Positions 1 through 13,073 of a DNA stretch of 64,000 nucleotides are shown here, one piece after another. Both the position numbers and the translations under genes were made by a program. This stretch comes from Rhytidiadelphus loreus (Eukaryota > Streptophyta > Bryopsida > Hypnales > Hylocomiaceae). Within the stretch, counting starts at the first letter, position 1. Each line of letters opens with the position of its first letter. The DNA lies in assembly GCA_947034895.1 (NCBI GenBank), contig OX344765.1, positions 43,033,001 to 43,097,000 on the forward strand, written 5' to 3'. The notes beneath the pieces were generated by a model, which saw only the letters and a list, made by a program, of their open reading frames with translations, did no database searches and was not told the DNA's origin.

Positions 1-2013
1 AACCGTCATGGGATCATGAGGTGTCCAATATGGGTGATCTGACTGTTATTGGTTGTTTTACCTTATTGCGTGACCTACAACATGAGGTAAGATACTAATT
101 CATCCTACACCACCATCCCTACCGTTCAAATTTGACAATTAATAGGTAGGGCCGAGAGATAGAGGGAGATAGACTTAGGTTCAGGTCAAAATTGATATAG
201 AAAACTTAAAATAGAGGTCTAGAGGTTTCCAAAAACCTAAATTATGCCAAAATCAAAGTCATATTGAGTAAGATACAGACGGATGAAGTTTAGTGGCCAT
301 AGTGAATGAAAAATAGTTCATTTCATCCACGAGGAACAAGATGATAGGGATAACAAAAAACAAACAGCCTTAGGTCAGAGGTTCCATTAGAATTTAGTTT
401 GGAAGTTTGGTCTAGCAGTAATTAACAGATGAAGTTTAGGTGCTACTAGTCACAACTTTCATCCATTGATATCTTTCGCTACGGGGGTCGGATGGGCTAG
501 CAATAGGTATTTTTGGAAATGGCAAAAAGCACTCTACCACCTTTAGGGACTTAGATAGGAAGGTCTTTACTATCATCGTTAGAACCTAGTTTAGTGCTTA
601 GGAACCTCGTAACCAACTAGCATCTTTTTAGCAACCATAACCAATTAGGAATAGAAAAGATCTATTGTTTGGAAGGCACAATGGATTGACGCTAAACACC
701 CATAGGTAGAAATAGGAACAAGAGTCCCATCTTCTCCTTGATATAATATAATTTGAAGATGATAAGATTCAAAAGTCGTAAATTGAATTTAATATATTCC
801 TATCTAAAAGGTCATTAATGTTAGAGATTGGTTGTATAAAACAAAGGATTATTATTATGTAGATTGAATTTTGGTTTATACCAAAATGATGATGATGTTC
901 TATACCACATCTTGCTAGAATTTTGAGTGTTTTTATTTATAATTGATATAATATTTTATTCTATTTATCATAAAAAATTCACAAAATCTTCAAGTTTTCA
1001 CAAACAGATTTGAATCCTAAAAAAAGTACAGAAGAAATTTGATCCCATCCTTGAAAATAGAAATAGAAATTTCATCCAAATTTGGTTGCAAAGTGAACCA
1101 AACTTAGAGGTGATTAGTTTGGGTTGAGATTTTTCTTAAGGGGGTTTTGCCCTCTTGTTTTCAGTGTGATTTGTTGATTCTCAGTAGAATGAAATGACCC
1201 CATTTGCCTAAAGACATTGCTTAGCTTTTAGTTTGATATTCTCTTTGTACTTGGGTTTTGCTCTTCATTTGTAGTGGTGTTAATTTCCTTTGAAGCATTA
1301 GGCTTCTCCTTTATTTATTTATAAAAAATAAAGAGACCCATTTGTGTCAAAGATTAAAAATTAAATTAATAGAAGATTCCATTTCAATGGATTTAAAAAA
1401 TATTATTATTATTATTTGGAGCACGTGGTAACTTTACCTCAATTGCAAAAGATGATGAGACCAATGCCAACACAAGAACTTCTTGCACTAATACAAAATC
1501 TACCTCATTGGACCAAATTTGGCCTAACTCGTCACAACATTGGACAAGGTGTGGGTCTTAAAGTTTGGTCTATTGAGGCGTAATTATTTTCTGCTAGCGG
1601 TGCATTGTGAGCAACCTTATCACATACACAAAACAACATGAAGTTATTGCAGCTTAGCAAGAAAATACTTTGGTAGGAAGATGGGAATGCAAATTTTGTG
1701 GAGACAAAGGTTTCCTAATTGAGGCTTAATTTACAACTTAACCATTTGCTACCTACTCTTGCCTTGTATTTTCACCGACATGTTTGTGACCCAAAGTCCT
1801 AAAGTAATGAGTTGTATTTTTTCACTTTCAAAATGAGCCCCTTTTGTTTCCAAAAAACTCTTTGACTATTGAAAGTTTGTACTTTTTGAAGGTTACTTCC
1901 CCCTCTTTCCAAGGAAAACATAATAAATGAAAGAAGAACCCACTTCCCTTCTTCTTTTACATAGAAAAGGGACAAGAAACATTGATCCTCTTCGATTCCC
2001 ATTCCAAAAGATA
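1..2013. other. AT-rich intergenic sequence, nothing recognised
   Basis: There are no long frames. An ATT tract lies near 1402-1418. No element ends could be paired. Confidence 0.5.
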
Positions 2014-2196
2014 AGGTAGGAGCACCCAATGGCATTAGTTTCTACAGATGATAGTAACTTTAGAACTTAAATGTAGGTGGATTGTAGATGACTTTATTTT
2101 GTTGACCAAAATGATAAGCTAGCTATGTTGTTCTTACATTTAAGTTGTAGAATCATTGCCTTACCTAGAAAGTGACGCCATTGGGTGCTCCTACCT
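2014..2196. mobile_element. AGGTAG-type miniature transposon with perfect 20-bp inverted ends
   Basis: The left end AGGTAGGAGCACCCAATGGC is repeated exactly in inverted form at the right, with TA at both flanks. The interior can also fold (ACTTAAATGTA against TACATTTAAGT). It is 183 bp. The TA target is like Tc1/mariner-type MITEs. The overlapping minus-strand frame ending near 1799 is not a gene. Confidence 0.75.
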
Positions 2197-2269
2197 TAAA
2201 AAGAAGGCACCATTTGGTCCTATTGATTTCTTTTGCTCCATCCACTATTAACTTATTTGAAGCTTCAAT

Positions 2270-3650
2270 ATGGAATCGTCAGCTGCTCCCTCCCTCCCTC
2301 CGTCCATGCATGCAGACGGACTCCTTCGTCGTTGGGATAGACACTTAACTTACTGTAACTTATTACGGAGTATTAATAATCCGATTTCACTTAACTTACT
2401 AAGTTTACGTCCCTCCGTGTCTTGGCTTGCCTGTTCCCGTGTTCCCTTGTTCCCTTCCCATGCCGGGAGTGGACGTCATCATCCGGTATCTTCTTCGCCT
2501 GCCGTGTCTCCTTGCGCTGCTTCGAATCCTCTTTTCCGGGCGACTGACGCCAGTGGGGCCAGTCACCAGGCTGTCGCCTTGAATCCGACCCTCCGCCTAT
2601 CTCGGGGCCCCAAGACAAGTGGCAGTCAAGTCCACCCTGGCACAGATCTTTTCTTTCAATTCCAAGTGGCAGGCACTTGCTGCTTTGCTGCAGGGGAGGG
2701 GAGAGGCATTGCACTGCAGATAATAAATAAATAAATAAATAAAAATAATAAAAATAAAAATAATAGGCTTACTACAGTAGTGTCCCTGAGTAACTGATGA
2801 ACCGATTATTTTGATTATTAATGTGATTATTATTAGTGTTGTATGCAAGCAGGCCAGCCAGGGTGGCAGGTGAGGCCGGCCTGGCCTGGCTGGAGTTTGG
2901 AGCCTATTTTTCCTCCTCCTCCCTTTCTTTCCTTCAGTTCCACTCCATGCCATGCCCGGCTGAGCTTTTCTGAGTTTTTCTCCATGCACCCAGTGGCAAG
3001 TAAGTTAGCCTTGACTGGCAATAATTTCTTGACCCTATTTTTTGGCTCCTCTTTTATATTGATGCCATTTCTCTGGGGGCAGGACAGATCCTCACTGGGC
3101 AAAAAGGGACACGAATATGCACTCATGATTCATGCCTCCAGAGAAACCAGCACTTTATCTACATGTGCATGGACCATGGACTTGACCTTTTTCTGGCCCC
3201 CTGGGGCCGAGGAAGACAAATTGTCAAATTGCACAAGCAGCTCAACTAGACTATTTTTCATGTAACTTACTTATTAATAATAGCTACAGCGGGCGGGGGA
3301 GGAAACTGACTGACTGACTATTTTTGTGTGTAGGTGTGGGGGTGTGGATTCTCCAGTGTCTTCACCAGAGCTGGTTTTGGTCAAAAGGCTCTGGTGCATT
3401 CCATGAGGGACAACACTGCCCTAACTTCTTTACTTACTTTTGGCCCTGGCACATGCACACAAACCTGGAGTGTACTTCCCACCACAAGCAGGTACAATTT
3501 CTGTCACTGGCTGGAAAAGTGGAAATTGAAAAACATTTCAACCCAGGCTCCTTGACCTTGAATGTGGGGTATTGTACTGCACAAGACTACCAGCCCTTCT
3601 ATGCTAAGACAGCCCTTCTATGCTAAGACTCACAAGAGTCATTTCACACT
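2270..3650. other. GC-rich island without supported gene
   Basis: There is a sudden rise in G+C with CCTCCCTCCCTCCGTC-type runs and CAGGC repeats. Frames of 97-154 codons overlap on both strands and none has a conserved motif or intron structure I could join. An AATA tract lies at 2724-2765. Confidence 0.45.
3590..3628 (+). repeat. Perfect 19-bp tandem duplication
   Basis: AGCCCTTCTATGCTAAGAC occurs twice head to tail, just before the AGGTAG-type element at 3652. Confidence 0.85.
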
Positions 3651-3651
3651 A

Positions 3652-3990
3652 AGGTAGGTGGCTCAAAAACCGACACTTTAAGGTCTGTTAGGACTTTTTT
3701 ATGTGTTTCAGAGGCACAAAAATATTTTCCCTTATTTTTCTCTTGAAGAAGAATTGATGCGGAATCTAACACAAGTGGTTTCATATTTTTTGGAGCATTT
3801 ATGAATTACTTATGAATTTTCAAAGAATTTTGTCATAGGCACCTATTTGTGATCCTAGGCCTTGCAAAACTTACACACGCGCGGTCTGAAAAAGATATGG
3901 CGTGACCAAAAACAAGTAGTGAAGCATTGAAAAAGTAATACTTAAGGTTCTTAAATGTGACCTTTACTAAATTGAAGCCCTAAACGCCCC
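3652..3990 (+). mobile_element. AGGTAG-type element, right end lost
   Basis: TA precedes AGGTAGGTGGCTCAAAAACC. The interior matches the 31.3 and 31.9 kb copies (CTAACACAAGTGGTTT..TATTT, GGCACCTATTTGTGA). The expected right end is absent. Confidence 0.55.
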
Positions 3991-5040
3991 AAGGAATCAA
4001 TAGTCTTCACATACTTTCAAGTCCAATTCAAAGTGCTCTAACTTTTGCATCCAATTTTCAAATTCAATAAAACTTGTTGTAAAATTTGCACTCTCTATTC
4101 TAGTTTGTGTGATAAAATTTTCAGATCAATCCGAGTTATATTGATTTTTTGGGAGCCAATCGAAGTTCACAAGTTTAATTTGAGTTCACCAAACTGCATT
4201 TGCTGGCTGCAGCTTTGGGTGCTTCTATCTCCTTCATTCTAAGTTTGTTTTCAGTAAAATTTGTTGGGTTATGTTCCCCTTGAAGTCTAGTTATTGTGGT
4301 AAAATTTTCATGTCAATTCAAGTTGTTTTGAATGTTTGGGAGCAATTCGAAGTTCTAATTCCCAACATTCTTCAATCACAGTGAACTTTGGCGGCTTATA
4401 ACTTCTTCATACAAGGTCCGTTTTCAATATTTTTTTGTTGGAAAAGTTGCGCCTACTAGTCTAGTTTGTGTGGCTAAAATTTCATATCAATCCAAGAATT
4501 AATGAGTGATTGAGAATCATTTTAGTAAAAGTATGTTTAGCCGTAAATGTGTTTCCTTGCAAAAATGAACTCTTAGTTCAAAATTGACCCACCTTGGCTC
4601 TTATTACACCATATGTGAAGTATAAACTAACATCTAACAAACCCTATTAAGTTCTCACATTATCAAATGTCCATTTCAGAACCACTTAGTGTCCATTTCA
4701 GAGCCTCTTGTAGGGACGGTTCCAAAAAGCAGGTCACAATTCCAGCCACTTACCTTACATCTCAAGTCCCAAGTCCCTCCAAAGCGTCTAAGTTACATGG
4801 CAACACTTTGGGGATGTTGAGTGCAAAGGAAGTGGGACTTGGAAGCCAAAACGGAAACCCAACTCGGCCTTCAAGTCACAAAAAAAATTTGAATATAAAA
4901 GGGAAAAAAACAAAAAAAACAAAACATTTAAAGCTTCCAAGAGGACTGATTTTTCTCCAAATCTGTCTGATACAGATTTGATGATGAAAGTGCCCAAAAA
5001 ATGATTTTTGAACTTTTTTACCCATTTCGAGGGGCACATA
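3991..5040. other. AT-rich intergenic sequence, no gene
   Basis: Repeated AATTCGAAGTT / TCAATCC(G/A)AGTT blocks at about 4115-4500 suggest an old internal duplication. Nothing else is identifiable. Confidence 0.4.
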
Positions 5041-5448
5041 ATTGCTATATAATATTATACAAGAGAGAAGTTGGGATTTAGAGTTGGGACTTTGGCCTTC
5101 GCACTATGAATTCCCAAGTCCCAAATCGATTTTTTTAATTCACCTTCTACAACCTAAGAGTATTGGGATTTGGTCTTGAACTAGAACTAAGAAAGTTGGA
5201 ACTTGAAATGTAGTGTGAAATACTCCTAAGTTAGTAGAAAATATATCCATGGAGACTAAAGGACGCTTCACACTAGCTTGAGCACTAGCTAAGTCCCAAA
5301 TCTCAATTTTCCAAGTCCGGTTCAAGGTCAAATCCCAACTTCTTTGGATTGTAGTAGGTAAATACAAAATATCAAATGTGGGACTTTGGAATTCATAGTG
5401 TGAAGGCCAAAGTACCAACTTATCTCATGTATAATATTATATAGCAAT
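5041..5448. mobile_element. 408-bp foldback element with perfect 20-bp TIR
   Basis: ATTGCTATATAATATTATAC at the left is exactly inverted at 5429-5448, with TA on both flanks. Pairing continues inward (TTTGGCCTTC.CACTATGAATTCC). A small minus-strand frame inside (5140-5418) is a by-product. It is a mariner/Stowaway-like MITE by target choice; the family is inferred. Confidence 0.75.
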
Positions 5449-5679
5449 TAAGTGCCCAAGATCTCGCCCAAGATATGGATCAAAAAGTCAAAAAGTTATA
5501 AAGCATTTAAGGGATAATAATAGCATCAAAATTTAATTGGACAAAATTGAGTCCATGAAGATTCTTAATATGGTATTTTTCTCCTCATTTTGTATTTAAA
5601 CTATAGTTGAGACTTGGAGCCCAAGTTGGGTCTTTATATTTGCTAAACCCAACTCATGCTCCAAGTCTCACTTCCATTA

Positions 5680-5931
5680 GGAGAGATTTGGGACCTTTAA
5701 AAGACTATTTTGAGTTTGTTCCCATGTCTGGAAACCACTATAGCGCTGGCAAAGTATTATTAAATTAATAAATTAATAAAATATTTAAAAATACTAATTA
5801 ATAAATTAATATAATCTGATGTGGCAGTCACTCGGACATGTTAAATTGCGTCATACTATTGTTGCAGTCAAGTTCTCATAGTCCGGGAAGTCTGAGGAAC
5901 TCATGTTTTTCCAAGGGTTTAAAAAATCTTC
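5680..5931. mobile_element. GATGTGGCAGTC-type TA-flanked element
   Basis: TA flanks lie at 5678-5679 and 5932-5933. The ends GAGAGATTTGGGACC and inverted GAAGATTTTTTAAACCC are similar. The internal GATGTGGCAGTCACTC is shared with the 40.4 and 63.1 kb copies. The centre is AT-only. Confidence 0.55.
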
Positions 5932-6922
5932 TAATGCATGGCACCAAAACTTCCGAAAAATGTGATCATGTAGGCATCTTAAAGTGCATAGGGACTTAGG
6001 ATATAATGTACAACCCAAAGTCTCAATTTTTAGCTCTCCAATCAAATTTTAAGGATTCAATAGGCCTTAGGTCTTTGAATGCAGTGAAAAGCCTTCTCTA
6101 AGTTCTAAAACCCATGCTTCGTATGATTCATCATTTTTTAACAAGTTAAACCAAGTGTGGGTCTTAAAGCTTAAAATACTCAAGCATGTTTTCTATTAGT
6201 GTGCATCTTTGTGATGGGGGTGAAGACTATAATTTTGCTAACATATTTAACTATTTGTCACTCAAGGAATGAATTGTTTATTGTCGCTCAATGGTTTAGA
6301 TATATATTTCACTCAAGGAATGAATAGTCAAGATTTGAAACTTTCATGCCTTGAAGGATTCATGAGAAGAGGCTTACGACAATGCATGGAAGAGGGGACA
6401 GAGGGAACTTGAAAACAAAAAAAAGTGTCAAAATCTTGTACCCTTGGTTCTTCCTTTAGAAAATCTAGTTTGAAATCAATGGATCAATAGATTTTCAACT
6501 TTGAGAATTAATAGATTAATAGATTTTATTTGTTTTCTATAGTGAATTTTAATGTTATAATAGTGTCGTGTAATGCTTCAAAAGACAAAATGAATGTAGT
6601 GCATTGAGCTCTAATGAAAATAAATAATAAAGTGATTTGAACATAAATTTTGTCCATTAAATTTCTATGCAAGATGAAACATGCTTGCATTAATAGAAAG
6701 AAGGTCTTTATACACTAGGTTATAAGATAGGGAGATCCAAAATTGCCTTGCCGCATCCTAATGTTTTAAAATTTGTAGAAAAATTGGCATGATGACAACT
6801 CAACATCGAATTGGATTAGAAAATCAAAGATCTTATGAATTCAAAGTACACCATTATATTGTGTCTATGCATAACAAAAGTTTCATTCATTAGTCTGCAA
6901 TCTTCACGAAAACTTCTGGAAT

Positions 6923-7814
6923 CACTGGGAAAAAAACATGTCCTTAGCAACCAATTAAAGGAAAATTAACTGTCCTAAAAGTCTGTCTTGCAACTGTAGA
7001 CCTTTTTATTAGCATCAAATCTCACGTATACATTGTTGTAGCTACAAAATAGTCACAAAATAGTCATAGAATGAAGGATAGGTTACGGGAATACGTATAA
7101 CATAGTTCAAATTTAGAATGAATGTGAGCTATTCACCATCCAATATTCATCATAGTTGCCGTAGTGGACAAGTCTATGCTCCATGGAACCCACCATGTCA
7201 ATTTGTAGTTGCAAAAAAACTAAATACAACTAAAAAACAACTGCAACTTGTTCAATGATTATGGTTTTTCTAATTGTCTTGTATCAATTGTTCTATATCA
7301 ATTGTCAAGAGTACCATTAGGTTGGACAATCATATAAGACTTGTAAGTTGTACTATTATGTAAGGAATTTTATTAATAGAATTTTAAGATTTCTATAATT
7401 TGTATATTCTTAAAAAAAATTTAAATCTAAGAAATTCATAAACCTTTGAAATTGTATATAATGTTTCCTAAACAAGTGAAATTTATTAAATACCAATATT
7501 TGAACTTCTGAAATTTCAAAATCTACTAATGATTGAATTTCAAAATTTCAAAACCTACAAATCTATAAAGTCTATAAAAAAATCTGTGTGGCAATAAATG
7601 CCACATAAGCAACCACATTAGAAGAATACATCGACAAAGTTCCAAGTAGGCTAATGGATGAGAAACAACCCCATTGTCCTTTGCAACTACAATTCCGAGA
7701 GTGACTTGTTTTTAGCAACTATAAGCCCGCAAATGATCACTAGTTGTAAATGTCCTATGCAACTAAAAAAACAGTTGTTCTTTGTAGTCACAAAACCTTC
7801 ATTTTCTTCTAGTG
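6923..7814. mobile_element. Non-autonomous CACTA-type element
   Basis: The left end is CACTGGGAAAAAAACATG and the inverted right end is CACTAGAAGAAAATGAAGG. A 3-bp target duplication AAT lies at 6920-6922 and 7815-7817. Subterminal TTGCAACT/AGTTGC-type repeats occur near both ends, as in plant En/Spm elements. It is 892 bp with no transposase. Confidence 0.6.
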
Positions 7815-9398
7815 AATACTATTGCAATTATGTACAAAATTGTGAGGACTACAAATGGATGAGAATAATTCCACTCAAAGAAAGAAAATAGAAAACTAAA
7901 TGTTTTTGTTTTGACCATTTATAAATGGTACTTCTTTTCTCAAAAATAATTTGACAACAACACTTGTGGAAAATTCTTGGATTTGTCATTTTATTGCAAA
8001 AAAAGAAAATTGTGAATCTAATATTAAGTCTAAATATCATGTGCATTGACCAAATGGATACTTAGTATTATAGCTTGATGCCAAACATCTATTTGGGCAT
8101 CAATTTGGTGTGATTTGCATACATTGGTTTGTACCAAACTTTGGTATTGTAGCTTGGTGCATGAAGACCTTCTTTCAACTAATGACATTTGATTTAGCTC
8201 AAATGAAAAATTCTTAAAAGTTTCATAATTCTACACATGAAAATACTATTTGTAGTGCGATTTTGTATTAAAATTCTATGCCACTCTTAGGGGTTTAATT
8301 TATAGATTTGGTTGAAATTGGAACTAAAATAATGCAAATTTTACAAATTTTTGGTGCATTGTAAGTGAAGGGCAAGATGTGCAATTCTTACAAGCTTAAG
8401 ACTACAAATTTTATAGTAGTTGATTTGCAAGAGAAAGCATCCATTTTGACATGTGACTTCCTGTTGCACTTTGAAGCTACAATTAGAGTAACAAGACCTA
8501 TAATATGAGTGGCCAACCATTATTTATGTACTCAAATTTTCATGCAATCCATTCTTTTCTTTTTTTGCATGGTGAACTTTGGGTTAGCAACTTGTATGAT
8601 GGGGATAAAAAAGAGTGCAACATACATACCTTGCACACAATCATTTTACGTCATCATTTGCATTACTTTTCATTCACACCTATGATTTGGTCCAAGTGTA
8701 CTAAAATTACAAATTGATACTTGTAGTGGCTTTGTGCAAGCATGAGGTGTGAAGACATAGTTGCCTCTCAACTAAGGATGGACACCTCATACCTTAGAAG
8801 AGATATGAGTTCAAATCCTACCAATGCCATCAACCATGGTTACAAATACTTGGTTCATAAGATGGGTTTATGGATTTTTTTAATAGTGGACATTTTGTTA
8901 TTTGATTTTTAACCCCATTTCTACGCAAATGGTGAAATTTAGAGAAGTAAGAACTCTTAATCTCATATATTATAAATAGTTTTGACATATGTCAAACTCA
9001 ACCCAAATCATTACCTAGATCTTAAGACCACATCTAGGTCAGTGGAGAGTTCATTTGGCTAGTCCATTGAAGCTATATTTCTACTAGTGGCCAAATATTG
9101 AACATTTTCCCGAAAACAAGGTTCAACATGTGCTAAAAATAGAAATAATCTACAATTTTATCTTCAAACCAAAAAACTGAAACAATAATTTCTAGAATTT
9201 TTTTGGCATGTATTTTTATTGATTCCACCCAGTCTGTCCAATACCATAGTTTGACCCTTTTTGTTATAAATTTTCTTTTCACCACTTGGAAAGTAAGTTA
9301 ACTCCAGTTGATCCCCTTCTGCATTGATCAGTCAATCCTTCCACCGAGGCTCTAAGGAAGAAATAAGTCTAATTTTTTGGATTGGCATAAATTAGCCC
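7815..9398. other. AT-rich intergenic sequence, no gene
   Basis: Only short frames occur. A tRNA-B-box-like GAGTTCAAATCC at 8810 has no tRNA fold around it. Confidence 0.4.
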
Positions 9399-9402
9399 TT
9401 AA

Positions 9403-10300
9403 CCCCTAAAGGACCGGACTGTGTTTTTTGGAACCCCTAAAGGACCCCACATTCTATTAAAATTTCAGCCCCAAATATGAAAATCTCCGCTCGTAGGTAC
9501 CTGCCCAAAAATTTTATACAGCCAAAAAACACAGTCAAAAGTTATAGCCTAATATATTACTTTTTTCACGAACAGGGCAGTTCGGGCAGATTAAAATAAT
9601 CACTTTTTTCAGAAACAAAAATTTGAAATTGATTTTCTAGAGTTTTATATACACAAAAAGCTTTGAATCATTCCATTTTTATCAATGAGTCAAAAGTTAT
9701 GAGTTTTGTTTGTTTGTGGGCAGTTTTGGATTTCCTACTCTAAAATAAACTTTGAAATCCTTTATCTTACCCAATTTTCAATATTTTGGACAAAAATAAA
9801 ATTGTAGGATGTAGATACATTATTACAACATTTCAACCATTGGGATTGGAAATTTCCAATTCCATATTTAAATTGTAAATAATTTAGTATTTTTAATCAT
9901 GCTCTACTACTACCTACTTACTATTTTTTTCCTATATGTTTTACTATTCCAAATGATCTGAAATTTTTCAAGCATGTGGCCAACTTGTCTAGGAAAACAG
10001 ATCCAAATAAGCACCACCATTTAGGTCATTTTTTCATAGAAATGTGAGCTTGCGAAGTGCAGCTGCCCTTCTTTTCTCAAGGTCAAAAAAATGATTTTAG
10101 TTAATTTGAATGCTTATATCTTGCAATCCACCCGGTGGAAATGTCTGAAATTTTTACCACATGTTTTTGATACTATACAATACAAGATCCTATGGTTAGA
10201 TATGTGGAAAAAAAGTTTTTTTTCAAAATTTTGATACTTGTACTAGAAATGGCAGTTTTGGAGCGTTTTGGGTGAAAGTATAGCGACGGTCCTTTAAGGG
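9403..10300 (+). mobile_element. TTAA-bounded CCCCTAAAGG element, copy A (reference copy)
   Basis: This 898-bp element is flanked by TTAA at 9399-9402 and 10301-10304. The left end is CCCCTAAAGGACCG and the inverted right end is CCCTTAAAGGACCG. It has no transposase-length frame. It shares internal sequence with the copies at 27.1, 32.3 and 44.8 kb (all inverted), including a subterminal AAATGGCAGTTTTGGAG block. TTAA target duplication with C-rich ends is the piggyBac-type signature. The superfamily is inferred; the family itself is seen directly. Confidence 0.75.
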
Positions 10301-10883
10301 TTAAGGGAGGTTGTCCTTGTTCATACATTGATTGTATAGAGAGGACTTGAAAATTCACGTGACATTTATTGTAGCATAGCATGTTGTATGGGCCTAATTT
10401 TTCTTTTGTAGCCTTACAAAAACAATAGGAGAGCATGTTATGAAATTTGCGTCATTTTTGAGTAAGTGAAGAATTATAAAAGTTTTTTAGTTTTTTAGTT
10501 TTTTATTCAACCTTGCAATGAAGGAATACAGAAACAATCGACCACATTGAGGCTCCTCCTACCAGCAAAACTTAGGGGTTAAGAGTTGCTCACTCATCTG
10601 TCTGTCCATCCAAGTCTTTCCATTATCAACAAAACTATCCCTTGCAGGATGAGGGTGAGGGTGAGGCGTGGGAGGGGAGGGGACTCCAAAGCCAAATAAG
10701 CTAAGCAAATTAAGCTTACATTTGTTGTGTCCTCCATCTCCTCACCTCCTGATGCTTGCTAATAACTTATGATAACCTTGCTTGTGCCCGTCAAGCAAGC
10801 ACCTCCTTTCTGTCCAGACAGGCTCCTCCCCAAGTCATCCAGCAACTCACTCTAACTCTAAGCTTAGGCCTCTCCTCATCTCC

Positions 10884-10918
10884 CACCCAGCCAGGCAGCC
10901 AGGCAGCCAGGCAGCCCC
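10884..10918. repeat. CCAGGCAG tandem repeat
   Basis: Four near-identical AGCCAGGC units lie within a GC-rich island. Confidence 0.8.
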
Positions 10919-11756
10919 ATTATCACCTACATACATAATTACGTTCCTGATCCCCTCCCCAGTCCCCTCCTGCACAAGAGTGCATCCACTCCATGCTTTG
11001 TAACCACCCACCCCAATCGTACATACTGCCCACGTACCCCGGGGAGGGAATAGGACAGTACTGTACCCCTGCCTCTGGTGATGGCTCCCTTGCTCCTCCC
11101 CAAAGAGAGACTCACCAACTACCTTATATACCAGGGACTAAGAAATGGCATCCACCAGGGACCGGTCTCTCAAATCCTAATCCTAATCAGTACTTAACTA
11201 CTTAAGTAGGGAACATTGATACCATAAGCTTAGTAGTAGTGCATACTGGATGTACAGTACAGCACAGTTCAGTTGGCTCCAACAAGATGCTCTGCTCTCA
11301 TGAGCTGAGCTGAGTTCATATTTGATTGTTAAACTTATTGGATAGTTAAACTTATTGGATCAGATTTTGTTGGACTCTTGGAGGGAATGGAGTGAGAATA
11401 ACTTAGTCCATGCACCCGGGCTCCTTGCAATGTCAACTTTGTGGCACTATCAATCAGACAACAGCTCATGTTACGTGTTCCACAGCGGGCACCCTTGACC
11501 CCATGTACCCTACATCTTGGATATTCACTAGAAACTGTCAATTACAGGGGCTATACTAGACCCCTGGTGCAACATGAACTAAGCTTACTGTAAAGAAATT
11601 AATTGGGTGCTGGTTTCAATACAAAATGACATGAAGCTAGAGTCAGGAAGACATCCATTGTGGAGCACAAAGCTACTACGTTACATCAAATTTTGTTACT
11701 GAAAGCCCATTGGGGAAGGGCAAGGCAGGGATTATGCACAAGACGTGGTTGAACAA

Positions 11757-12052
11757 TTAGGGACTCTTTACACGTAGAGGCCGGGCCAATTTCCCTTCAA
11801 CCAAGATTGCACAAAATTTCAGCCCCTTTTAGGTTACGGGTAATAAGTCTCAACTACTCATTAGAATAAAATTATAATTGGGGGTTATTCTCCCATATGT
11901 AAAGGCCTTCATGCCAAGAAGTCAAACTAACTTAATTCAATAACATCTAGGAAGGAGAGAGAGAGAGAAGGTAAGGGGCTGAAATTTTCAGGTCCACTTT
12001 ATACTTAAAGGCTAAGCTAATTCCCCTTGAGGCTAATTGCAAAAAATCAAAC
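11757..12052. repeat. Local diverged direct repeat
   Basis: Two blocks about 230 bp apart (from 11757 and from 11990) share the order ACTnTTTA(C/T)ACnTAnAGGC..AATT(T)CCC(T)T followed by a GCnnAAA run. Between and after them AATTTCAGCCCCTTTT also occurs inverted. It is probably part of an old element; no boundaries are visible. Confidence 0.35.
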
Positions 12053-13073
12053 GGATATGATGTGTTGGAAAAAACAATATTTTATAAAAAAATGTTTTTC
12101 TAATTGAAATTTGATATTGGCCTCCTATTTTTGGTGCACCCAATTCAACAAGCTCAGGCCATGTCAAATCATGTCTTTTTGAATCAAAAATTCATTTCAT
12201 CAAATGGGCTTGGCCTCTAGGTGTAAAGGGATTGGAACCGATTTCAGCGTATTATCCAATCACAAGTGAGGATTTTGGACCTCTAACACAACAAATGGGC
12301 TTGACTTCTAAGTGTAAAGCTATCATTCTAAGGAGATCGTGGAAATCTTAACCCTTGTTCTAAATGGAGTTGACAACAATTAGCATCTTTAGAGGAGGCT
12401 CCCTAGAGGTTCAAGGAGATGGAACATACCCCCCCTAAAGGACTAAGGAGACCACTTTGGAGGATTTGAGAACTTGGTCATGCTTTTGTAACTTCATAAT
12501 TTGGAATTTTTGGCATAAAATGTTTAAGACAAATTCTAATTATCCTAATCTACATGTGAAGCTTTGATTCATGTCATTTCAATAAATATTGCAAAAGTTA
12601 GAAGAGTTTTATTGATTTCAATGTCAAATCGGCAACACAAATATATTCCAAAAAAATATCCATATATTTTTTTGGATTGTATACATTAATACCTACTCAA
12701 AAACGTTTAAACCATTCTATTCCAAATAATGAGGTGAAAGTTATGAGGAGTTTTATTTTGCGGGCAATAAAGGTAGAAAAAATATATCAAGTTAACTTTT
12801 GCACTCAATTTTGAAAATTTACAAATAAAAAAAGATACTCATAGATTTGTAGAAAATTCTCACTATTGGAATTAACAATTTTCAATTTCTTATAAAAATT
12901 AGTAGTAGTTTAGTTTTTTCTTTCATTTACTACTACCTTTCACTTAATAAGTTTTTTTAAAGATGAATATGAAAGTTTTTTTGGTTAAATTTTTTTTCAT
13001 ATATTCTCAACTCACTTCCAAAATATTGATTAGAATGCTCTAGTTACAGGACATATTCTTTTTTTTCTCTTAA

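Larger units (their letters stand above)
10305..13069. other. Intergenic, with a GC-rich island at about 10560-11570
   Basis: The island has the CAGG repeat, duplicated GTTAAACTTATTGGA (11328-11360) and short frames only. The rest is AT-rich with the local repeat at 11757-12052. Confidence 0.4.

Noticed and set aside
2360..2380. TTACGGAGTATTAATAA block, also near 18547 and 48706
   Set aside because: The shared ACTCCGTA core resembles part of Stowaway ends, but no inverted partner or TA-bounded unit was found at any of the three sites.
2270..2734. 154-codon frame on the + strand
   Set aside because: Competing minus-strand frames, a simple-repeat end and no recognisable domain; I treat it as chance in a GC-rich island.
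8740..8830. tRNA-like or SINE-like block around GAGTTCAAATCC
   Set aside because: There is a B-box-like motif only; no acceptor stem, anticodon arm or terminator-like T run could be arranged.
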